This document shows, piece after piece, positions 56,131 through 64,000 of a stretch of 64,000 nt of DNA. Position numbers and translations under genes: made by a program. Source of the stretch: Symsagittifera roscoffensis (taxonomy: Eukaryota; Xenacoelomorpha; Acoela; Convolutidae); contig NC_087063.1 in the NCBI RefSeq assembly GCF_963678635.1, positions 57,234,759 to 57,298,758 of the forward strand. Direction: 5' to 3'. The notes below the pieces were generated by a model. That model was not told the DNA's origin and ran no database searches. It was given only the letters and a program-made list of their open reading frames with translations. How positions within the stretch are numbered: position 1 is the stretch's first letter; each line of letters begins with the position of its first letter.

Positions 56131-56474
56131 TTAATATCCATGGAACTCCCTTGCGGGTTATTTTTAAATATCAAACCTCCATATGATTCTGAGTAAAAAA
56201 ATGTACAAGTTGATATAAAAGGATTTCTTATTTTTTAGTCTTAACTGAAGGCTGTTCAATCTTTGCTGTTCAGGTTCAATCTGGATAGCAAGTTTGAACC
56301 TGAACTGCAAAAAAGCTCAGCCCAATTTCACTCAATCCAAAGAAAAATTATTGCTTTTTTTTGTTTTTTTTTTGTTTTACAATCCAAAATGAGATTGCAA
56401 GATTTCTAACATGAGACTTAATGAAACACCTATTGGGTTCATCTGAGGTAGTTAAAATTTAGTAGAAAAATTTA

Positions 56475-57180
56475 CATTATACCATAGTCTTATCTGTCCT
56501 ACTTATTGTAATTCGACAAGTGCTGATCATTCATCGGTGGATAACTTAGACCGTGATTTCCGTGCTTACATAAAAAGGTGTTTTGCATTTGTTGTTAACC
56601 AAGCCGTTTCAGATGGGTCGATTGTAAACATCGATATGCCAAATATCCGTTATGTCAAACATCCGAAGTTTTGTATTCTTTGAGAAATCATATAATTTTA
56701 CCAAATTTAAAAAAATTGTAATTCAATTATCCCAATTATTGCAACACGTTGGCGTGACTGCGGCGATTTGTCTTTATTTGACCTATTAAGCATTTGTTAA
56801 ACAAACCGTAGAAGTCGGAAGTAAGCACCACTTTTCAAAAAGGTCGAACGTTTGCCCTAGCGTAGCTGTTCTTTGGTTGTTTGGAAAACAATATGTTTTT
56901 TTTCGGATGTTTGACCAGTCCAGAGATCATTTCAATTTCAACTGCAGCCTTCAAAATACTTGTAACTAATGGCGAGATGAATCACAAATTAATTAAATTC
57001 CAATGTGCAGAGAGACATTTCCCAAAATAAAAGAAAAAACATGAATACTTGCAACATCTGCAAACCTAGCAATGAAAAACTTGTGCTCATTTAGTCTCAC
57101 CTGAAGTAGTGGATTATTAAATTCTTGATCTATCATTTTGGAAAAAAACATGAAAGAAAAACGAAAGCAATGAACCAATG
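56475..57180 (+). pseudogene. Coding-like relic of unknown family (copy 2)
   Basis: Equivalent to 52902-53560 with additional mutations (for example a stop where copy 1 reads YLTNSTF). It is not open over its length. Confidence 0.35.
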
Positions 57181-58221
57181 GGGCTTAATTGAATTTATTT
57201 TGAAAAAGAAGAAGCGCATGCTCATTTATTTCAAAGATTGATTGTTAACTCTGACATAGCCAACAGAGTGTTTGAAAAAAATCATCAACACAAAGAAATA
57301 GAAAAAAACCTAGTTCGCTTTTTTGAAAAAGCTTCAAACTTAGAACATCAGAAAAATGCCTTTGAAGCTCTTTAAATTTCAAGAACAATTGATGATTGGC
57401 ACCAGTTGAAAAAAACTGGATGAATAAGTAGCTTTTTTTCTGCTTTGAATTTTTTAAGGTAAAAGCCCTTTCCAAACTAGAAGTCGATAATGGTTTGCTG
57501 GCTTACAATTTTGCTGTTCGATAATGGGTTTGTCTTTCTTCTAAGAAAAAAAAATGACTGAAATGAAAATGAAATCGAAAGTATTCGTTTGTCCCAAAAG
57601 TGCAGTATAAAAAAACCAGCCAATGCGGAACGTTTTAGGTTTTTCGAAGTTTCAAGAAAAACCGTTTTTTTTAGAAAAAGTGATCATTTTACTTTTATAA
57701 CATGTCTTTATAATTTCTACACCAAACCTCCATATGGTTCTGAGTGAAAAATTTTTAATCGGAAAAGAAGAAATTTCTCAGTTTTCAGTTTTAACTGAAT
57801 GCCGTTCAATTTTTGCTTTTCAGGTTGAACCTGATTTGCAAGTTTGAAACTGAACAGCAAAAAAATGCTCAGACCAACTTATTTCAAAAGAAAAAAAACT
57901 TATTACATTTTTTTCATTTTAAAGTCGAAATTAAAATTTCAAAGATTTCTAATAAGATAGCTAATGTAACATCTGTTGGTTTTATTTGAGGTAGTTAAGA
58001 TTTAGTTTAAAAAAACCTACACTCTAGTCTTATCTGTCATATCTTGACTTATTTCGACAAGTGATGATCACTCATCGCTCGATAACTTAGTGAGTGATTT
58101 CTGTGTTTACACAAAAAAAATTCATTGCGATGGTTGTTAACCAAGCCGCTTCAAGTGGATCGATTGCAAACTTCGATATGTCAAATATCCAATATGTCAA
58201 ACATCCGAACTTAAATATTAT

Positions 58222-58404
58222 TTGAGAAATTATATGTTTTTACCATTTTTTAAAAAAATCGTAATTCAATTATCCGAATTATTGCAACACGTGGGCATGA
58301 CTGCCTCGACCTGTCCGTATTTGACTAGTTCAGCATTTTTGAAAGTAATGGTAGAAGCCGAATTTATGTCCCATTTTCCGAAAAAGGTCGAATGTTTACC
58401 CTAG
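58222..58404 (+). pseudogene. Coding-like relic, third fragment
   Basis: FFKKIVIQLSELLQHVGMTA and YLTSSAFLKVMVEAEF align with LKKLVIQLSQLLQHVGVTA and YLTNSTFVKQTVEVGS of copy 1. Several of the differences are conservative at the protein level (E/Q, M/V, S/A). Confidence 0.4.
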
Positions 58405-58467
58405 TGTAGCTGAGTAATAGAAGAGTGAGGGAGAGTGGGTGGGGAGGGGCTGATTGGAGACCCCCAT

Positions 58468-58650
58468 GTATTAAGATACGGAGTAGAGCACCAAGCTATG
58501 TATTAAGATAGGGAGTAGATTGCCAATGTATCAAGATTGAGAATAGGTTTCCTAATGTATTAAGATAGGGAGTAGATTGCCAATGTATCAAGATTGAGAA
58601 TAGGTTTCCTTATGTATTAAGAGGTTTCCTAATGTATTAAGATTAAGGTT
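58468..58650. repeat. 57-bp tandem repeat (GTATTAAGATAGGGAGTAGA)
   Basis: Two almost exact 57-base units start at 58500 and 58557, with partial units on each side. Shorter TGTATTAAGA words continue to about 58800. Confidence 0.8.
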
Positions 58651-58799
58651 TCAGATAGTAAGTTTCAGAAAACATTTTCGGCGCCCGAATTTCCCTTGTA
58701 TAAGAAAAGTGTATAGATTTCCCTACCTATAAGGATTCAATGTAGGTAATTAGGAACTCATTAAGATTTGGAATAGGATTCCCCATATATTAAGATAGG

Positions 58800-61700
58800 T
58801 AATGGTCAAGTTTCAGTGTGATTATAAGAGAGTGGTAAGAAAAACGGTATTTTTTGTTGGATTTTGGGTAGAAATGTCTAATTTTTCTTCGCAAAAAAAC
58901 TCGGCCAGCGTTTTTTAATTGGCGAGTATTACGTGTTGATTGTATTTTGAAAATCTTATGTTTTTTAGGTTCAAGGTAAATCAAGGGTAAGATGTGCAAA
59001 TGGTGGAATTTTTATCAAAAAAATTGAAATTTTTTTTTCAAAAAACACGATAAGATTTGATATAATTTGATATGATAACTCATTTATTAGATAATCTTAC
59101 TTTGTAAAACAGTACTCAATCTAGCTGAACTTATGCTGAAACCTACTGAAACTTCAAAAAAAAACAAATTTTTAGAAAAAAAATTGCAAAAAGTTTAATT
59201 TTTTGGAAAATTTTGCAAAAACTTCAGAGGTTTTGGAAAAAATTGCAAAAATTTCATTTTTATTCAAAGTGCAGGACTTTAGCTAGTTTTTGTTGCTTAC
59301 TACTCACTTTAGTAAGTCTTTGGCTAGTTTTTTGTTGCTTCTGGTCCAATTGAAAAAAATATGCATACTTGTAGAGTTTAAAAATAAGCTCAAATTGTAT
59401 TCTAATTGGCATCATGTTGAGATAGTGATACAAAACTTTGAAAAAAAATATAGATTTTTCCGCAATTTTCTCTCAAAATTTTGAAATACAAAAAACTTTA
59501 CCCTAATTTGAGCTAATTATCGGTTTATATTATGCTTTGAACAGATAAAGCTCATTTTAGCTGAATCAAAATTGAAACTTCCGATTTCTCGGGTAGAAAG
59601 TTTAGTTAACCGTAATTTTCGATAAAATAAAAATTTATCAAATATATCCAAAGTGTTCCATTTGTAACCTTTCATTTGTGCATTTAGCTGGACTTTTTTC
59701 AATTCAACGAGAATTTACTAGTAATCTCACTTCAAATGAACAATAAGAGCAATAATCATTGAAATTTCTATATCAAACGCTATGATACAACTCCTCCTCA
59801 GTTTTTTTTCAATGATCAACCCCAATTTGAACCAAAATTACAGTTTTTGAGAAGTTTTTCACGTTGATAAAAATAACATGTTTCCAATCATTTTTGAAAA
59901 AAAAACAAAATTTCACTGCTGAAATTGACTGAAAATGGGCTAAATTTTTTAAATTTTTTTTTTACCAGATTGGATGAAATTCTACAAAATCTGCCTCAAA
60001 ACTAAAGATGCCTCTCTCTGTTGCTGCTAAAACATAACTTTCATGACTTTTCCTTAAAATTTTTTCTAAAGTTTAAGGTTGTTCTTGCTTTCTGCTTTTT
60101 ACATATTTTGGCTATTGAACTCACTTTGCAAGAAAACTTAGTCAGAACTGGAGAATTTAGGAGGATAATGGCATCATTTGAACGAACAATTTGCTGGCAG
60201 AAATAAAATTAGAACCGATAGCGTCTGATGATTACATTATAAGTTTTACATGTTCTCCTTTAGGTTCCCTAGTTTGGTTACAACAATAAATTGTTTGCGC
60301 AAAAGTACAACTTTTGGGATCATTAACTATCACTTTGCTTGCAAAACAGTTGTTAAATCGCTTTTAATTCTTGATTTGTGTCGCAAAATTTTTCAAAAAA
60401 GTCTCACAGAGAAAAAATTGTTGCTAGTTAAAGCATTCAAAAGTACGTTGAGTGAGATTATAAAGCTGTATTTTCACGTTGAAATTTCAGAACAAATTAA
60501 AAGCACCTTGGTTGTTTTAAATCTCAAAACCTTCGAAAGTACAATCACGCAAGTGGGTCTAGTTCCTATCTTCTGCAATATCTTAATACTTCTAAAAAAA
60601 CGCTTCTTAGAGAAATTGATTATGAAAAAGAAATCAAGATGCAAACTGTAACAAATGAAAAAATTTGCCAAATTTTTTAAGCAAAAAGAAAACTCTGCAG
60701 TTCAACGTAACTTTCTATTTGAAAAAAAAAATGAAGCTAACCAGAACAAAATCTTTACTAATTGAAAATTTTTTACGTTAAAGTTGATATGATTAGAAAA
60801 TCCTACAGCTGGTTCTGCTGAAGTATCAGTTTGTTTAGAAAATTTCAACAAGCTCTATATTAATTTCTCTTAAAATCTTTTTTCCTCAAACTTTTTTGTT
60901 TATTATCCAAAATAAAGAAAAGTAGATCTTGAAAGCAAGTTTTCAATTTATGCTTCAGGTATTATCTTCCAATTGATGTCGAAGTTGGTTCAGAAAGGAA
61001 AAATCCTTCAAAACATCTGATTTTTTGTATAAATTTACCTAATATATCAAATGATAAAAAACTTCCAAACCTTACAGTTTTATGTTGGATTTTTTCCAAG
61101 ATATAATATATCAGCTAAAGTTTACAAAATTTATCTCAAAACTCCCAAGGATATAAAATGAGTTTCTATCTCAATTTAAGAAATTTTCTATTTCTGCTCC
61201 ATCTAATATCTTCCATCCTAATTTACTTTGAACAGAATTTCACTTGAAAATTGAATTTTAGAAGGAAAAATGTATCATTTCCACGAATATTCACTAAACC
61301 GAAGCAGAAAAATCATCATACAACTTTTGCTAGAATTCTCCAAATGATTTCTCAACCTGATAACAGTATGTTGCTGTTTCAACTCTGAAATTGCATTTTG
61401 AAAAAAGTTTTTGGTTGAGAATGTAGTATATTATCAAATTGAAATTATCACATTTTGGCAAAAACTTATTTTTTTTATCTTTTCTAGGTCAGTTATCAAT
61501 TTCTTTTCTGAAATCGTCAAAAAACAGTAAAAAAACAAAATTCTGGGTGAATCAACCCCATTATTTGCTTGAAACTGAATGAACACTTTTACAAGCACCA
61601 AACAAGGAAAACTTACTTTAAAATAGTAACTAGGCAAAACCTCTCAAATAGTCGATGTTTTATGTATTATTTAAAAAAAAATAAAGTAGTCAAAAGCGTA

Positions 61701-63390
61701 TGTTATTCACTTTTACTGCAAATTTACCGCAACAAAACATCCGCAAGCTTGCAACCAATGGAGTTTTTAGTTTTTACTGTAGATTAAAGATTTTCGGATC
61801 GATTTGCATTTAAAGTTTCACGACAATTTGAACTCAATTGTTGCTGGTTTTATCATCAATCAGAACTTTTGAAAAAAAAAACAGTGACAGGTCAAGAATA
61901 GTAGTGAAAAACTGTATACATTTTACTAGAATTTTTCAAATTTATCACAATTGTATAGATTTTCAGATTCAGTAAAAATTAATAATCAAATTATTTTTTC
62001 CTATGTTTTTAATTAAAATTATTTATTTTGCCTTCTCCTGGAATGCGTTTTGGGATTGCTGATCGTCCTTTCCATATTAAACATTATGTTGACAAGAATC
62101 ATGCTTTTTCTTGATATGATTAGTGAGTTCCTCGCTGCTATATGTATAAAAGTTACAATTGGATCACTTTAAAAAGAAGAGTTGAATAGCCCCAAAAGTG
62201 AAAAAAAAGCAAATAAAAACAGTTAAGTGAAATTTTTAACCAATTGTTTTTAAGGTGAAAGAAAATCAGAATGGATATGCTTTTCAGCCTAGCTGAAATA
62301 AAAATTATCAAATCCAACCAAAATTTTAAAAGTTTTGCTATCCACCAATCAGAATCGAGCATTACTTATAAAGAAACTTTTATCATTTTAGAAAACTTTA
62401 ATCAATATTTGGAAAAAGTCTATCAAAAAAAAATTTGAACTTCCTCGAGTTAACCTACAAGAAAACAAAAATATTCCGTGTGATTTTTATATTGATGAAA
62501 TAGATGTGGTTTCTTACATTTTTCAAAACTTTTTGAACGTTTTTGTTGCCCACTAAATAAAGGTTTGTTTAGGGAAATTTACTCAATCAAAGTGTTTAGT
62601 TTTGATCCACAAATTGCGTATCAAAGCTTTAAATTTACGGCTGAACTGTACCTGACCTGGAAAATTTTTTTTGTTTTAGAAAATTTAAAATTAATCAAAA
62701 AGTCGTACGATAAAAAACCAAAGACTCTTTTTAATCCTTAACCGATTCCCAAATTTGTAAAAAATCCCCAGCAAACTTCTTTAATTCTTCCTTTCCTTAA
62801 AGATTTTTAAAGTCAAAATCCTGCAAGATCAGGTTTGAAATGAGATTTCAAGAGAAATTCTTGAAAATTTCATTAAATTTGAGCTATCCTCTTAAATCTA
62901 CATCAAAATCAAAGAAATTGACCATCTACTCAAAACTCAACAGTTTTTCATTGATAACATACAAAAAGTTCATTTGATTTGATGAGAAAACTTGCAGAGA
63001 TGCTACTTGTTATAATTTTCTTTGTTTTGTTAACTATATTGGCAAAATTTCTTATTTTTACAGCAAACAACTTTTGGTCATTCATTTTTGCGACTGCTTT
63101 TGTGTATGTTTTTTCATTTGAAAGATTTGAATTCTTAAAAGGTGAAATTATTTTTTATTGGATACGGCAAGCTAAGATAAATGATTTTTTTTGTGATTGG
63201 AAACGACAATGTGTAGAAAATTCCTAAAATGGAACTTTGTTTCCGATTGGACACGCTTTTTAAAAAAAATTCCATTAAAGGAAGCGTAAATTTGATTGAA
63301 CATGACTACAGTCCAAAAATGGAAAATCTGTTTTTATTGGTTAAACCCACACTTTCGAGTTGAATGTACATCTCTCTTGACTTTAAATCA
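58800..63390. other. AT-rich region with no supportable gene
   Basis: About 4.6 kb dominated by A/T runs. The longest ORF (133 codons, 60250-60651, plus) is Leu/Lys/Ile rich without motifs and could be chance or a decayed exon. No tRNA, tandem array or transposon ends were found. Confidence 0.45.
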
Positions 63391-63400
63391 TTTTATTTTC

Positions 63401-63402
63401 AG
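63401..63402 (+). promoter_or_regulatory. Splice-acceptor-like site
   Basis: CATTTTATTTTCAG followed by CTACCTCC fits a polypyrimidine tract plus AG. The base composition becomes more GC-rich directly after it, as at an exon edge. Confidence 0.4.
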
Positions 63403-63523
63403 CTACCTCCTCTTTGAGCTCTATTCAATTTAATTTCAACTTAAATACCGTCATTACCTCCCTCTCAACTGTATATCACTCGTTATTTTTACTCTGTGTT
63501 TTTTACTCAATTTATTGCTCAAA

Positions 63524-63907
63524 ATGATCTTCTCAGTGCAGAACAGCAACCCTTTGTACTCGGTTGAATTTTCGCCTGATCTAGTACAAATTCATGTGCG
63601 AGAAACACTCTCCGGAGTTTTTCTGGCCCAAATGGACATCCCAATCCAAGTCTGGCATATGGTGGAAGTGATGCGAAATGATTTCAACCAACATCATATG
63701 ATGCAAGTACCCATGACAGAGAATCAAATTAGGGAAATGGAAATGACGGAGGAAGTAGCTGAGCACGTGGGAATTAACTACCCCGACACTCCTTATTCTA
63801 GATATGTGGCTCAACCAGTCGGCGTTTTCCTCTTTCCTTGGGAGGAAGCAGGATCAGTCCAAAACCCCATCACAATAGATGAAGATGAGGGCTTCCCGGA
63901 ACCATGA
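63524..63907 (+). CDS. Short ORF, possible host gene exon, unknown function
   Basis: 127 residues from the ATG in CAAAATGATC. The sequence has balanced composition and third-base usage unlike its AT-rich flanks. It begins MIFSVQNSNPLYSVEFSPDL, has HVRETLSGVFLAQMDIPIQV, a Met-rich middle (HHMMQVPMTENQIREMEMTE) and an acidic Pro end (NPITIDEDEGFPEP). There is no signal peptide, membrane segment or zinc pattern. I do not recognise the family. A splice-acceptor-like site lies 122 bases upstream and AATAAA 88 bases downstream, so it could be the last exon of a spliced gene. The gene may extend beyond the window. Confidence 0.55.
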   Translation: MIFSVQNSNPLYSVEFSPDLVQIHVRETLSGVFLAQMDIPIQVWHMVEVMRNDFNQHHMMQVPMTENQIREMEMTEEVAEHVGINYPDTPYSRYVAQPVGVFLFPWEEAGSVQNPITIDEDEGFPEP

Positions 63908-63994
63908 CACCTCCAGCTCAGCAACAACCACTACAACCATGTCCTGGTCTGCGTTCTATAGAGAATTTACAGAACTCTCACAGCCCTTTGATTG

Positions 63995-64000
63995 AATAAA
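63995..64000 (+). terminator. AATAAA polyadenylation signal
   Basis: AATAAA occupies the last six bases of the window, a suitable distance after the 63524-63907 stop codon. The cleavage site is outside the window. Confidence 0.45.

Larger units (their letters stand above)
54640..58415. repeat. 3.6-3.8-kb tandem duplication, copy 2
   Basis: Same order as copy 1: 54715, foldback block 55190-56130, CATGGAACTCCCTTGCGGG at 56139, long unit 56172-57723, short unit 57724-58415. The short unit here reaches further than in copy 1 and aligns with 52602-53295. Between-copy identity is high in the long unit. Confidence 0.85.

Noticed and set aside
60250-60651. 133-aa ORF in the AT-rich right region
   Set aside because: Leu/Lys/Ile-rich composition expected from AT-rich DNA; no motif, no homologous copy in the window.

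Overview
The window looks like repeat-dominated, AT-rich nuclear DNA of an invertebrate animal. There is no bacterial gene organisation. Almost every recognisable coding segment belongs to a transposable element: a BEL/Pao element with DUF1759-type Gag, and a very large envelope-bearing Ty3/Gypsy-like element. Decayed DNA transposons and tandem repeats fill most of the rest. BEL/Pao plus env-carrying Gypsy elements fit an arthropod (possibly a crustacean) best, but that is a weak inference. Only one short ORF, at the far right end (63.52-63.91 kb), looks like a possible host gene.

Layout. 0-3.9 kb: a minisatellite related to ones at 44 and 47 kb, a ~340-bp satellite, and a 200-N assembly gap. 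4.2-7.25 kb: relics of a broken coding region whose last part resembles an EnSpm/CACTA-type transposase. 7.43-8.36 kb: a non-autonomous transposon with CCCGGGTTGACC terminal inverted repeats. 8.48-13.36 kb: a defective BEL/Pao element with frameshifts, stops and an internal deletion covering RNase H. 13.56-18.16 kb: a diverged ~350-bp satellite array with higher-order duplication. 18.3-18.65 kb: two minisatellites. 20.1-22.7 kb: a second, badly decayed BEL/Pao copy. 23.14-24.16 kb: another CCCGGG-ended transposon.

24.56-42.33 kb is the centrepiece: a 17.76-kb LTR retroelement on the minus strand with two 410-bp LTRs (TG...CA, about 5% diverged), a 4-bp ATTT target duplication and a PBS-like site. 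Reading 5' to 3' on the minus strand it carries three overlapping small ORFs, a long Gag with an Arg/Asn/Ser-rich nucleocapsid, protease (active site tandemly duplicated), RT, RNase H, integrase, a Pro/Ser/Thr-rich ORF, an env-like glycoprotein with signal peptide and transmembrane segment, and one more long unknown ORF. Most frames are interrupted, so this copy is dead, but the architecture is readable. The element sits in the left copy of a 2.8-kb tandem duplication; the right copy (44.90-47.64 kb) keeps the empty insertion site, which fixes the boundaries.

47.6-58.4 kb: a third CCCGGG element, ~165-bp tandem repeats, and a 3.6-3.8-kb tandem duplication that contains foldback DNA with C-rich/G-rich arms and relics of an unknown coding sequence. 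58.8-63.4 kb is AT-rich with no gene I can support. The window ends with a short ORF preceded by a splice-acceptor-like site and followed by AATAAA.
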